DNA of 64,000 nt from JAPPLB01 sp965208945 (GCA_965208945.1 OZ242366.1:4340001-4404000); one strand, 5' to 3'. Shown: positions 53,503 to 63,360, counted from the stretch's first letter. Numbers and translations: made by a program. Notes: generated from the letters alone by a model not told the origin.

Positions 53503-55044
53503 ATGGCTCAAATCAGCGCACAAGAGATCTCGAGACTCATCCGTGAGCAAATCGAGAACTATGAGGGGACGGTTGAAGTCTCGGAGGTCGGCTCGGTGAT
53601 TTCACTCGGTGACGGCATCGCCCGTCTGCACGGCCTCGAGAAGGTCATGGCTGGCGAGATGATCGAGTTTCCCCGAAACGTGGCCGGCATCGCCATGAAC
53701 CTCGAAGAAGATCAAGTTGGCGCCGTCTTGCTGGGCGACTACGCCGACCTGAAGGAAGGTGACGAAGTCCGGCGCACAAGACGGATTATTTCCGTTCCAG
53801 TAGGTGAGGCGCTTGTCGGACGTGTCGTTGATTCCCTCGGTCGCCCCGTTGACGGCAAGGGCCCGATTGAAGCCAGCGATTACTTCGCGGTGGAGCGCAT
53901 CGCCCCCGGCGTGATTGAACGCCAGCCGGTAAAAGAGCCGCTGCAGACCGGCATCAAGGCCATCGACAGCATGATCCCGATCGGTCGTGGCCAACGCGAG
54001 TTGATCATCGGCGACCGTCAAACGGGGAAGACCGCCATCGCCGTTGACACGATCATCAACCAAAAAGACACCGGTGTCATCTGCATTTACGTCGCCATCG
54101 GCCAGAAGCGTTCTACGGTGGCCCAGGTGGTCAAGACACTCGATGACTTCGGCGCCATGGAGTACACCGTCGTCGTCGTCGCTTCGGCCTCCGACCCGGC
54201 GCCGATGCAGTACCTTGCTCCGTTTGCCGGCTGTGCGATGGGCGAATATTTTCGCGACAACAACGGGCACGCGCTCTGTATTTACGACGATCTCTCCAAG
54301 CATGCCGCCGCCTATCGCGAGATTTCGCTGCTGCTGCGCCGTCCGCCGGGGCGCGAGGCCTACCCAGGCGATGTCTTCTACCTCCACAGCCGATTGCTCG
54401 AACGCGCGGCCAAGCTGAGTGAGCAGAAGGGTGGAGGATCACTCACAGCGCTGCCTTTTATCGAAACGCAGGCCGGTGACGTCTCTGCCTACATTCCGAC
54501 GAACGTCATCTCGATCACCGACGGCCAGATTTACCTTGAAGCCGACCTGTTCAACGCCAATGTTCGACCGGCGGTGAATGTCGGCTTGTCGGTCAGCCGG
54601 GTCGGTGGCAATGCCCAGACCAAGGCGATGAAATCCATTGCCGGTACGCTGAGGCTCGAACTCGCACAATATCGTGCTCTCGCCGCGTTCGCACAGTTCG
54701 GGTCCGATCTTGACAAAGCCTCGCAGCAACAGCTTCATCGCGGCATACGCCTCACGGAAATCCTCAAGCAGGGTCAATATCAGCCGCTCCCGGTAGAAAA
54801 ACAGATCGCCATCATTTACGCCGGCACTAACGGCTATCTCGACGATCTGACGATCGAGCAATGCCGTCAGTTTGAGAAGGAACTCTACGACTATCTCGAT
54901 GCCCAGGGCGCCGGCGGTATGTTGGGCCAACTCCGAGAGAAAGGGAAGATCGACGACGAACTGAAGACAGCCATGGAATCCGCGCTCCTCGAATGCAAGG
55001 CGTCTTTTCTAGCCCGGCACAAGCAGGGCGTCGCGGACGGTTAG
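53503..55044 (+). CDS. atpA: ATP synthase F1 subunit alpha
   Basis: 513 aa. Walker A GDRQTGKTA (~171-179), EVGSVISLGDGIARLHGL near the N-terminus, and the late PAVNVGLSVSRVGGNAQ signature of alpha subunits. Non-catalytic nucleotide-binding subunit of the F1 head. One base separates its stop from the atpG start. Confidence 0.98.
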   Translation: MAQISAQEISRLIREQIENYEGTVEVSEVGSVISLGDGIARLHGLEKVMAGEMIEFPRNVAGIAMNLEEDQVGAVLLGDYADLKEGDEVRRTRRIISVPVGEALVGRVVDSLGRPVDGKGPIEASDYFAVERIAPGVIERQPVKEPLQTGIKAIDSMIPIGRGQRELIIGDRQTGKTAIAVDTIINQKDTGVICIYVAIGQKRSTVAQVVKTLDDFGAMEYTVVVVASASDPAPMQYLAPFAGCAMGEYFRDNNGHALCIYDDLSKHAAAYREISLLLRRPPGREAYPGDVFYLHSRLLERAAKLSEQKGGGSLTALPFIETQAGDVSAYIPTNVISITDGQIYLEADLFNANVRPAVNVGLSVSRVGGNAQTKAMKSIAGTLRLELAQYRALAAFAQFGSDLDKASQQQLHRGIRLTEILKQGQYQPLPVEKQIAIIYAGTNGYLDDLTIEQCRQFEKELYDYLDAQGAGGMLGQLREKGKIDDELKTAMESALLECKASFLARHKQGVADG

Positions 55045-55045
55045 C

Positions 55046-55912
55046 ATGCCGAACCTGATCGATCTACGCCGACGCATCCGCTCGGTAAAGAACACCCAGC
55101 AGATCACCAGCGCGATGAAAATGGTGTCGGCGGCGAAGCTGCGGCGCGCGCAAGATCGCGTCATTGCCGCGCGGCCCTATGCAGCGCTCATGAGCGATAT
55201 GCTGGGCAGCATCCTGGTGCAGTTGCCGGACGATTCCTCAGTTTTCGAACACGAACTGCTGCGGCGCCGCGAAGAGAAGCGCATAGCGATTCTACTCATC
55301 AGTGCTGACAAAGGACTCTGCGGAGCTTTCAACAGCAACGTTTCGCGCTTTGCGACCCACTTTCTCAGCGAGAACCCCGACAAGGAGCTCACTCTCCAAT
55401 GCGTTGGCCGCCGCGGGCGCGATTTTTTCCGTCGGAAACGCGTGTCGATCACACGCGAGTGGGTCAATCTGTTTGCCAGGCCGATCGAGTTTTCACAGGC
55501 CAAGCAGATCGCCTCCGACCTGATGCAGAGCTTTTGCGAGAAGGAAACGGACGTCATCTACCTGTTGCACAACGAATTCAAGAGTGCTCTCGCTCAAACG
55601 GTGGTTTTCCGCCGGCTGCTTCCGATCCAACCGGCCGAAAGTGACAAGAGTGCCGCCGTGGATTACATCTACGAGCAGCCGCCGGAAGACCTTTTCGAAA
55701 CGCTGTTGCCACGCTACGTCGAGATCAACGTCTATCAGGCGATGCTCGAATCCGCGGCTGCGGAGCATGCCGCGCGCATGACAGCCATGGACGCTGCTAC
55801 GCGCAACGCCGGCGAAATGATCGACAAGCTTACCCTGCATCTCAATCGCGTGCGGCAGGCAAGCATTACAAAGGAATTGATCGAGGTCGTTAGTGGAGCC
55901 GAAGCGCTCTAG
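55046..55912 (+). CDS. atpG: ATP synthase F1 subunit gamma
   Basis: 288 aa rotary shaft. N-terminal coiled coil LIDLRRRIRSVKNTQQITSA, SADKGLCGAFNSN in the first third, and C-terminal MTAMDAATRNAGEMI with LNRVRQASITKELIEVVSGAEAL. Very typical. Confidence 0.97.
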   Translation: MPNLIDLRRRIRSVKNTQQITSAMKMVSAAKLRRAQDRVIAARPYAALMSDMLGSILVQLPDDSSVFEHELLRRREEKRIAILLISADKGLCGAFNSNVSRFATHFLSENPDKELTLQCVGRRGRDFFRRKRVSITREWVNLFARPIEFSQAKQIASDLMQSFCEKETDVIYLLHNEFKSALAQTVVFRRLLPIQPAESDKSAAVDYIYEQPPEDLFETLLPRYVEINVYQAMLESAAAEHAARMTAMDAATRNAGEMIDKLTLHLNRVRQASITKELIEVVSGAEAL

Positions 55913-55950
55913 CGTGAGCGCCGGAACGCCTCGGTCAGGCAGAGGGTTTT

Positions 55951-57396
55951 ATGGGAATGAATGTTGGCAAAGTCATTCAGGTGGCTGGTCCCGCCGTCGA
56001 CGTACAGTTCAGTGAAGGCAAGCTGCCTCAGATCCACCACGCGGTGCGTATCACCAGCGGGGACTTCGACGTACCCGAACCGATCAGCATCATCTGTGAA
56101 GTGCAACAGCACCTCGGCGAGGGCCGCGTCCGCACCGTCGCGATGGAGCCCACGGAGGGCCTTGTGCGCGGCATGCCTGCTGAAGACCTCGAGGTCCCCA
56201 TCAGTGTGCCTGTCGGCCCACAGACGCTTGGCCGTGTGATGAATGTGCTCGGTGATCCCGTCGATCTACGCGGCCCGATCCATACCGAAACCCGCTTTCC
56301 GATCCACCGCCCCGCGCCTGCGCTCGAAGAGCAGTCGACTGAGCTGCAAATGTTCGAGACAGGTATCAAGGTAATCGACCTGCTCGAACCTTATCTCCGT
56401 GGCGGCAAGATCGGCTTGTTCGGCGGCGCTGGTGTCGGCAAAACGGTCATCATCATGGAGTTGATCAACAACATCGCGCTGAAGCACGGCGGTGTGTCGG
56501 TCTTCGCCGGGGTGGGCGAACGTACCCGTGAAGGGAATGACTTGTGGCTAGAGATGCAAGAGTCCGGTGTTGTCGACCCTGATGATTATCAGAAGTCAAA
56601 GGCAGCTCTGATCTACGGTCAAATGACCGAGCCGCCCGGAGCGCGTTTGCGAGTCGGGCTGACCGGCCTGACCGTCGCCGAATACTTCCGTGACATCGAA
56701 GGTCAGGACGTTCTGCTCTTCATCGACAATATTTTCCGCTTTACCCAAGCTGGTTCCGAAGTGTCAGCGCTGCTCGGGCGCATGCCTTCGGCGGTCGGTT
56801 ACCAGCCCAACCTGGCGACAGAGATGGGTGAGCTCGAAGAGCGCATCACCTCGACCAAGAAGGGCTCAATCACGTCGGTGCAGGCCATCTATGTACCTGC
56901 GGACGACTATACCGATCCGGCTCCGGCGACTACATTTGCCCATCTCGACGCGACCACGAACCTCTCCCGTGAGATCGCCTCTCTTGGCATCTATCCGGCC
57001 GTCGATCCGCTGGCCTCGACCTCTCGCATTCTCGACCCCAACATTCTGGGTGAAGAGCACTACAATACGGCGCAGTCGGTCAAGCAGGTGCTGCAACGCT
57101 ACAAGGAGCTTCAGGACATCATCGCTATTCTCGGCGTTGAGGAGCTTTCTGAAGAAGACAAACTCGTCGTCGCCCGTGCCCGCAAGCTGCAGCGGTTCCT
57201 GTCGCAGCCCTTCTTTGTGGCCGCGCAGTTCACGGGGCTTGAGGGGAAGTACGTCAGTCTCGCCGACACCATTCGCGGGTTCCGGGAAATCATCGAGGGA
57301 CGGCACGACGATCTGCCGGAGCAAGCGTTCTACCTCGTCGGCGGCATCGAAGAAGCGATCGAAAAGGCGAAGCAGATCGAGAAAGCGGCCGCATAA
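55951..57396 (+). CDS. atpD: ATP synthase F1 subunit beta
   Basis: 481 aa catalytic subunit. Walker A GGAGVGKTVIIMEL, Walker B LLFIDNIFRF, GERTREGNDLW and the VEELSEEDK loop (DELSEED equivalent). AGAGGG 5 bases before the ATG sets the start. 38 bases separate it from atpG. Confidence 0.98.
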   Translation: MGMNVGKVIQVAGPAVDVQFSEGKLPQIHHAVRITSGDFDVPEPISIICEVQQHLGEGRVRTVAMEPTEGLVRGMPAEDLEVPISVPVGPQTLGRVMNVLGDPVDLRGPIHTETRFPIHRPAPALEEQSTELQMFETGIKVIDLLEPYLRGGKIGLFGGAGVGKTVIIMELINNIALKHGGVSVFAGVGERTREGNDLWLEMQESGVVDPDDYQKSKAALIYGQMTEPPGARLRVGLTGLTVAEYFRDIEGQDVLLFIDNIFRFTQAGSEVSALLGRMPSAVGYQPNLATEMGELEERITSTKKGSITSVQAIYVPADDYTDPAPATTFAHLDATTNLSREIASLGIYPAVDPLASTSRILDPNILGEEHYNTAQSVKQVLQRYKELQDIIAILGVEELSEEDKLVVARARKLQRFLSQPFFVAAQFTGLEGKYVSLADTIRGFREIIEGRHDDLPEQAFYLVGGIEEAIEKAKQIEKAAA

Positions 57397-57399
57397 ACT

Positions 57400-57813
57400 A
57401 TGGCAGGCAAGCTCAATCTGGAAGTCGCCGTTCCGGAACGTCAGCTCATCAACGAGGAAGTCGACGAAGTCCAGGCGCCCGCTGCCACCGGCTATCTTGG
57501 CGTTTTGCCTGGCCACGCACCGCTCGTGAGTGAACTCCAGGTCGGCGTGCTCTCGTTTCGAGTCGGGGACAAAATACGCGCTATGGCGCTTGACGGTGGA
57601 GTCATGGAAGTCCTTCCTGCCCATGTTCGCGTACTCGCCGACGAGGCTCAATGGGGAGAAGAGGTTGACATTGACAAAGAGAACCGGACTCGCGACGAAG
57701 TACAGGAGCGGTTGCGAGAGCCCGCTGAGTCTGTTGATTTCGACCGGGAACGTCTCGTGCTGGCTCGAGCGCAAGCGAGGTTGGAGGCACACGCCCGCTC
57801 CCGCGCGAGTTGA
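57400..57813 (+). CDS. atpC: ATP synthase F1 subunit epsilon
   Basis: 137 aa. N-terminal beta-sandwich LEVAVPERQLINEEVDEVQAPAATGYLGVLPGHAPLV is diagnostic, and a short helical C-terminal domain follows. Last gene of the operon. The F0 genes atpB, atpE and atpF are not in the window, so they lie elsewhere. Confidence 0.95.
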   Translation: MAGKLNLEVAVPERQLINEEVDEVQAPAATGYLGVLPGHAPLVSELQVGVLSFRVGDKIRAMALDGGVMEVLPAHVRVLADEAQWGEEVDIDKENRTRDEVQERLREPAESVDFDRERLVLARAQARLEAHARSRAS

Positions 57814-57985
57814 TCGAATCCTCCCTGCTCGGGTTCGTCCTGCCCGTTTCTGCGGGGCCATCCCTTGGTTCGGCAACCGCTAGACTAGGAAAGTTTGACA
57901 TGGGTGCAGGCCTTCAGGAGGTTCGGCAGGAAATCCTGCTCTTTGCTCGCAACAATGTGCTCCAACAGGGAATGGGGAATAAGGC

Positions 57986-60073
57986 ATGAAAGTTTACCAG
58001 GGAGACGATGTTCGCAATATTGGCATCGTCGGGCACGGAGACTGCGGAAAGACAAGCGCACTTGCAGCTTTTCTTTATACGGCGGGATCGACGAATCGTT
58101 TCACGAAGGTCGATGAAGGCAATACGGTCACTGACTTCGACGAGGAGGAGGTAAACCGCAAAGTTACTATCACCTCGTCGTTGGCCTACTTGGAGTGGGA
58201 CAACATCAAGATCAATTTTGTCGACACGCCGGGTTACAACATCTTCATCAACGACGCAAAAGGAGTTCTTCTAGCTGCGGATACGGCGCTGGTCGTGGTA
58301 GACGGCGTATCAGGCGTCGAGGTTCAGACCGAAAAGGCATGGGGCTTCGCTGACGACTATGGGCTAAGCCGGATTCTTCTGGTCAACAAGCTTGACAAAG
58401 AGCGGGCCGACTTCAGTCAAACTCTGGAGAACATTCAAGAAGTACTCGACCGCAAGGCCGTGGCAGTGCACCTGCCGATCGGCTTGGAGAAGAACTTCCA
58501 AGGTGTCGTGGACCTGATCAACGAGAAGGCTTACACCTATGAAAGGGATGGAGGAGGCAAGGGAAGAGAGACGGACATACCGGCCGATCTGGCTTCCGAC
58601 GTCGAATCGGCTCGTGAAAGTCTGATGGAAGCCGTCGCCGAATGCGATGACGATCTCCTGAACGAGTACCTCGAGAACATGACTCTGCCCCCGGAAAAGA
58701 TACGCTCCGGTCTGATCAAGGGCATTTCCGAGCAACAGATCTTCCCGGTCGTCTGCGCCTCGGCGGTTCACAACATCGGATCCGACGCGGTGCTCGATTT
58801 CCTGCGAGCCTTCGCGCCTGCTCCCACTGCGCGTGGCGTATGCAAGGCTGAAGGGGATGCAAGCCGGTCCGTTTCCGATGGTGAACCTCAGTCGATGTTC
58901 GTATACAAGACCGTTGCGGACGCCTTCGCCGGGCGCGTCAGTTATTTCAAAGTCGTTTCCGGCGTTCTGCGGAACGACGACAATGTGTATAACTATGACC
59001 GCGGATCTTCCGAGCGTTTCTCGCGCATCAGCCTCGTCTTTGGCAAGGAACTCAAGCCCGTCACTGCGGTCCACGCCGGTGATCTGGCCGCCGTCGCTAA
59101 GCTCAAGAACACCCTGACGGGTGACACGCTTGGCGACAAGGCCCATCCGATCGCCTATCCGAAAGCGGTGATGCCGGTACCCTCTATCGCCTACGCGATT
59201 GAACCGAAGACTCGCAACGATGAAGACCGCCTCGGCACGTCGATACATCGAATCCTAGAGGAAGATTCCTCGCTCAACTTCTACCGCGATCCTCAGACCA
59301 AAGAGTTTCTGCTCGCCGGCAACGGGCAGCAGCACTTGGAAATCGTCGTCAGCAAACTGAAGAAGCGATATCAGGTCGAGGTCGAGCTTCATGCGCCGAA
59401 GATCCCTTATCGCGAGACGATCCGCGGCAGTGCCGATGTCCAGGGCAGGCACAAGAAGCAGACTGGCGGTCACGGTCAGTTCGGCGACTGCAAAATCAAG
59501 GTGGGGCCGCTCGAGCGAGGTAAGAGTTTCGAGTTCTCGAACGAGATCTTCGGGGGCGCCATCCCGAAGACTTACATCCCTGCCGTTGAGAAAGGCATCC
59601 TCGAAGCAGCCGAGAAAGGTTTCCTGGCCGGATATCCGGTCGTCGATTTCAAGGTAGTCTTGTACGACGGCTCCTATCACGAGGTCGACTCGTCGGAGTT
59701 GGCCTTCAAGCTCGCCGGCCGTAAAGCATTCCGTGTGGCGATGGAGAAGGCTAAACCTGCCTTGCTCGAGCCGATCATGAAAGTCGAGATCGTCGCGCCG
59801 ATGGACTGCGCAGGTGACCTGATGGGCGACCTTAACGGACGCCGGGGCCGCATTCAAGGTATGGAGACGCGCGGCGGAAACCAGATCGTTCGTGCCGAAG
59901 TGCCCATGGCTGAGATGCTCACCTACGCCAACGACCTCACCTCGATGACCCAAGGCCGCGGCTCGTTCACCATGGAAACAGGTCACTACGATTTCGTGCC
60001 CAGCCAACTCTCCAGCAAGATCATCTCCGCCGCCAAGGCCGAACACGGCGGAGCTGAAGAAGACGAAGACTAA
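57986..60073 (+). CDS. Divergent elongation factor G (EF-G2-like)
   Basis: 695 aa, full EF-G length with G domain, domains II-V. The G1 motif is GHGDCGKTS (AHIDAGKTT in canonical EF-G), the switch I/G2 region reads EEEVNRKVTITSSLAYLEW instead of QEQERGITITSAA-like, G3 is VDTPGYNIF, G4 NKLDKE. This pattern is that of the second EF-G type found in many bacteria, which may act in recycling, stress or as a paralogue of FusA. Acidic tail GGAEEDED. No ribosomal-protein genes are adjacent, which fits a paralogue. Confidence 0.85.
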   Translation: MKVYQGDDVRNIGIVGHGDCGKTSALAAFLYTAGSTNRFTKVDEGNTVTDFDEEEVNRKVTITSSLAYLEWDNIKINFVDTPGYNIFINDAKGVLLAADTALVVVDGVSGVEVQTEKAWGFADDYGLSRILLVNKLDKERADFSQTLENIQEVLDRKAVAVHLPIGLEKNFQGVVDLINEKAYTYERDGGGKGRETDIPADLASDVESARESLMEAVAECDDDLLNEYLENMTLPPEKIRSGLIKGISEQQIFPVVCASAVHNIGSDAVLDFLRAFAPAPTARGVCKAEGDASRSVSDGEPQSMFVYKTVADAFAGRVSYFKVVSGVLRNDDNVYNYDRGSSERFSRISLVFGKELKPVTAVHAGDLAAVAKLKNTLTGDTLGDKAHPIAYPKAVMPVPSIAYAIEPKTRNDEDRLGTSIHRILEEDSSLNFYRDPQTKEFLLAGNGQQHLEIVVSKLKKRYQVEVELHAPKIPYRETIRGSADVQGRHKKQTGGHGQFGDCKIKVGPLERGKSFEFSNEIFGGAIPKTYIPAVEKGILEAAEKGFLAGYPVVDFKVVLYDGSYHEVDSSELAFKLAGRKAFRVAMEKAKPALLEPIMKVEIVAPMDCAGDLMGDLNGRRGRIQGMETRGGNQIVRAEVPMAEMLTYANDLTSMTQGRGSFTMETGHYDFVPSQLSSKIISAAKAEHGGAEEDED

Positions 60074-60223
60074 CGAATCCTCCGGGTGGGGGACTGCGTG
60101 ATGCTCCCGCTACACTGAGGACTTGCAGGGCTGACAACACCCGCGGACACAACTCGCGGAGCACGCTCGGACGCCTTGTGAATAAACCCGGGCATCACCA
60201 CGACTCCGTTTCGGAAACCCGCT

Positions 60224-61819
60224 TTGAACATCCTGATCGCTGATGCCGTTGCTCCTACAGCTCTGGAAGTCTTGCGCGCCGAACCGGGATGGAACGTTAC
60301 GGCCTCAAACCCCAAAGAGTTTCACGCGCACCTGCCCGAAGCTCATGCACTATTGATTCGCAGCGGTGCGCGGGTGACCTCCGAGATGCTGCAGCGGGCG
60401 CCCAAACTACGTGTCATCGGACGCGCTGGCGTCGGCATCGACAACGTCGATGTCGATGCCGCTACTGCTGCTGGTGTCCTTGTAATGAACACCCCTGGCG
60501 GTAACGCTATCTCCGTTGCCGAGCACACTCTGGCGTTGATGCTTGCCTCCGCCCGCTCCATCCCGGCAGCGTCTGATTCCACTAAATCCGGCAAATGGGA
60601 GAAAAGGAAGTTTCTCGGCACTGAATTGAGTGGCAAGACGCTCGGGATAATCGGGCTGGGCAACATCGGCCTGCTGGTCGCCCGGCGCGCCCGGCCGTTC
60701 GGCATGAAGTTGCTCGCCCATGATCCCTTCATCAGCGCCGATCTGGCACGTGACCGGGGGGTTGAGATGGTGAGTCTCGATCAGCTCTATGCGCAGAGTG
60801 ATTACATCAGTCTGCATCTTTCTCTCAACGAGAAGACACGCAATCTTTTCAACCGAGAGACTTTCGACAAACTGAAGGACGGCGTCCGTATCATCAACTG
60901 CGCCCGTGGGGAGCTGATCGACGCCGAAGCTTTGCAGCGAGCCATGACGAGTGGCAAAGTCGCCGCGGCGGCCCTCGACGTATTCCCGCAGGAGCCTCCT
61001 CCCCCGGACTCGCCGTTACTCTCCGAAGCAAACGTGATCGCGACGCCTCACATCGGCGGCTCAACGGAGGAAGCGCAGGAAACCGTCGGCATTCGCATCG
61101 CCGAGCAGGTCCGCGACTACCTCAGGAGCGGCGTCGTCCTCAACGCGGTCAACATGCCGTCGATCAACGCCGAGCAGTATGAACGTATTCGTCCCGACCT
61201 GGATCTTGCCGAACGCCTGGGCTCGTTCGCTGCACAGATAGCGTCAGGGCGTCCCGGCCACATCACGCTCATCTACTCGGGCAATCTCGGGAAAACCAGT
61301 TCCGGGCTGGTTCGCAACGCAGCTCTTGCGGGCATCCTGAAGCACCATTTGTCGCAGCCCCCCAATCTCATTAATGCCAACCGCATCGCCGAGAAACGTG
61401 GCCTCTCCATCAGCGAAAGCCGCCACGGACGCAGCTACGGTAGCGACTCGCTGACGATTGTCGTGCAAACAGACGAGGGGCGGCATACCGCCGAAGGTAC
61501 TGTTTTCGCCGATGGCTCGCCGCGGTTGATCAGAGTCGACGGTATCTATGTTGAGACGCGCCTGATTGGACACATGATCTTCACGAAGAACATCGACGTG
61601 CCAGGTGTCATCGGCCGCATGGGTACTCTGCTGGGCGAGAACCAGATCAACATCGCCGACTTCTCCCTGGGCCGAGAGGAGAATCATCGATCTGCCGATC
61701 AGCGGGCCATTGCCGTGGCTGTCGTCCGCATCGACGAACCGCTGCCCAATACAGTGCTGCAGAAGCTGCTCAGACTCGAAGCCGTCCGGTACGCCCAGAC
61801 CATCGAACTCCCGGAGTAG
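60224..61819 (+). CDS. serA: D-3-phosphoglycerate dehydrogenase, long form
   Basis: 531 aa from TTG 60224; no ATG fits better. First step of serine biosynthesis. Rossmann GIIGLGNIGLLVARRA, catalytic arginine in NCARGELID, Glu in the FPQEP region and His in TPHIGGST. A ~120 residue intervening domain precedes a C-terminal ACT domain (IDVPGVIGRMGTLLGENQINIADFSLGRE) that would bind serine for feedback. Confidence 0.95.
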   Translation: MNILIADAVAPTALEVLRAEPGWNVTASNPKEFHAHLPEAHALLIRSGARVTSEMLQRAPKLRVIGRAGVGIDNVDVDAATAAGVLVMNTPGGNAISVAEHTLALMLASARSIPAASDSTKSGKWEKRKFLGTELSGKTLGIIGLGNIGLLVARRARPFGMKLLAHDPFISADLARDRGVEMVSLDQLYAQSDYISLHLSLNEKTRNLFNRETFDKLKDGVRIINCARGELIDAEALQRAMTSGKVAAAALDVFPQEPPPPDSPLLSEANVIATPHIGGSTEEAQETVGIRIAEQVRDYLRSGVVLNAVNMPSINAEQYERIRPDLDLAERLGSFAAQIASGRPGHITLIYSGNLGKTSSGLVRNAALAGILKHHLSQPPNLINANRIAEKRGLSISESRHGRSYGSDSLTIVVQTDEGRHTAEGTVFADGSPRLIRVDGIYVETRLIGHMIFTKNIDVPGVIGRMGTLLGENQINIADFSLGREENHRSADQRAIAVAVVRIDEPLPNTVLQKLLRLEAVRYAQTIELPE

Positions 61820-62036
61820 GGCCAGCCAGTGAAACCAGTGAGGTCTTTGCTGGCTGATTTTCTTCTTGGCGGTTTACGGTAAGCATGTGCTTGGTCTCGG
61901 GACCAGGACGGTCTTCAGTGGTATTACCTCTGCTCCGGTTTGTCCGCCAGCCGCTTCTTTTCCATTGCCTTCCCGGACGATTCTCTGCCGGTGCCGGCAA
62001 GCCTGTCAGTGGAACCGTTGATCTGCTTGGTCTATG

Positions 62037-62221
62037 CTAGCCTGTATTTCTCACCACGTGGCGAGACGAAGTGCGCGAGAGGGCCGTCAGGACGAGGCGC
62101 GAGCCGCTTGGCGCGCGCAGGCGTACTTGAACAGTACGTTGAGCACGGCAAGCAAGCGCAACGAAGTCCTGGCGGTCGTATCGTGTGCTTCGACCGTCGG
62201 GTGGTGAGAAATGCAGGCTAG
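62037..62221 (+). repeat. CTAG-ended hairpin repeat, full copy
   Basis: 185 bp, CTAG at both ends, apical site CGTACTTGAACAGTACG. Lies between serA and the small secreted gene. The 61820-62036 interval before it shows no gene. Confidence 0.93.
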
Positions 62222-62251
62222 AGATACTTTCGACGTAAGGAGCATCCTGCG

Positions 62252-62581
62252 ATGAGAATGTCATCACTGCTACTCCCAGTGCTACTTTTGGCGACTCCGC
62301 TGTTCGCCGGTGAATGGACCGGCTATCTTATGGACACTATGTGCGCTGCCAGCCGTCTCGACAAAGCTTCATCGCACACTACCGAGTGCATGAAGCGTTG
62401 CAAGCAAAGCGGATTCGGGCTTGTCACCCAAGAAGGCAAGTACATCAAGTTCGACGAGAAAGGCAACATCAAGGCACTGAATGAACTCGAGCGAACGGGT
62501 AAGCAGGATGAATTGCTCGTCAAGGTCACTGGTGAGATGAGGGGCGGCATGATCCGAGTCGAATCCGTCGAGACACAGTAA
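62252..62581 (+). CDS. Small secreted cysteine-containing protein, paralogue of 2360
   Basis: 109 aa. Signal peptide SSLLLPVLLLATPLFA, then GEWTGYLMDTMCAASR, a TTECMKRC cysteine cluster, and a C-terminal LVKVTGEMRGGMIRVESV strand pair. Same plan as the 2360 protein although only about a third identical. AAGGAG 10 bases upstream sets the start. Function unknown. Confidence 0.75.
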   Translation: MRMSSLLLPVLLLATPLFAGEWTGYLMDTMCAASRLDKASSHTTECMKRCKQSGFGLVTQEGKYIKFDEKGNIKALNELERTGKQDELLVKVTGEMRGGMIRVESVETQ

Positions 62582-62601
62582 CTCCAGCCGGGTCAGATCG
62601 G

Positions 62602-63360
62602 ATGCATCCGTCCCGCAGCGTGCTCAATACACAGGTCGAGCACCTCCGCTGCAATCACACTTCCGGCGCACTGGACTTGGCGCTCGAAGCCATCGACTTG
62701 GCGGGAGCCTGGAGGGAAGCCGGCATGGACCTGCACGTCCTCGCTGCGCAGCTCCAAAGGATGCATCCCGCCATAGCTAGCGTTCGCAATGTTGCCCGTC
62801 TCTTGCTTGAGGATCCGCCGACTGCCTGGAGACAACTCGAAGACTTGGCGCGATCGTTACGAGAGGGGAATCAACGCATCGCAGCACATCTGAAGGCACT
62901 CATCGCACCTGCCGCGACGATCATTACGCTCAGCAACAGCTCCACCGTACTGCATGCGCTCTTTTCCCTCCGGGCGGCAAACGTCTTCGTCATGGAATCA
63001 CTCCCAGGTAGGGAAGGACGGTCTATGGCCCAAGCCGTTGAGAAACAGCTCAAAGATGTCGGTGGGCGCGTTCAATTGATCCCCGACGCCGTGATCGGCA
63101 ACGTCGTTCCGCAGGTGGATTGCGCTCTCGTCGGCATCGACACGTTCGACTTCTCGGGGGCCATCTATCACAAGGTAGGAACGTTGCCTCTCGCGCTGTG
63201 CTGTCGTCAGTTCGACAAGCCTCTCTATGCGGCAGGTCACAGTCTGAAGTGCGTTGACGGACCGCTAGGAGCAGTCCCTGAGTCCGACAAACCGCTCTCC
63301 GCACAAATCTTCGATCTCACGCCGCCCCAACTCATCACCCGCATCATCACCGAAAAATAG
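62602..63360 (+). CDS. IF-2B alpha/beta/delta-family protein
   Basis: 252 aa, shorter than eIF2B subunits and MtnA. Signatures: TIITLSNSSTVLHALF, ESLPGREGRSMAQAVE, VQLIPDAVIGNVVPQVDCALVGIDTFD and KVGTLPLALCCRQFDKPLY. The fold covers methylthioribose-1-phosphate isomerase and ribose-1,5-bisphosphate isomerase. The residues typical of MtnA substrate binding are not clear, so the substrate is open. Follows the small secreted gene by 20 bases. Confidence 0.8.
   Translation: MHPSRSVLNTQVEHLRCNHTSGALDLALEAIDLAGAWREAGMDLHVLAAQLQRMHPAIASVRNVARLLLEDPPTAWRQLEDLARSLREGNQRIAAHLKALIAPAATIITLSNSSTVLHALFSLRAANVFVMESLPGREGRSMAQAVEKQLKDVGGRVQLIPDAVIGNVVPQVDCALVGIDTFDFSGAIYHKVGTLPLALCCRQFDKPLYAAGHSLKCVDGPLGAVPESDKPLSAQIFDLTPPQLITRIITEK

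Noticed and set aside
3018..62221. Repeats considered as a CRISPR array
   Set aside because: Units are far apart, long, of hairpin type and separated by genes; no regular spacers and no cas genes in view.
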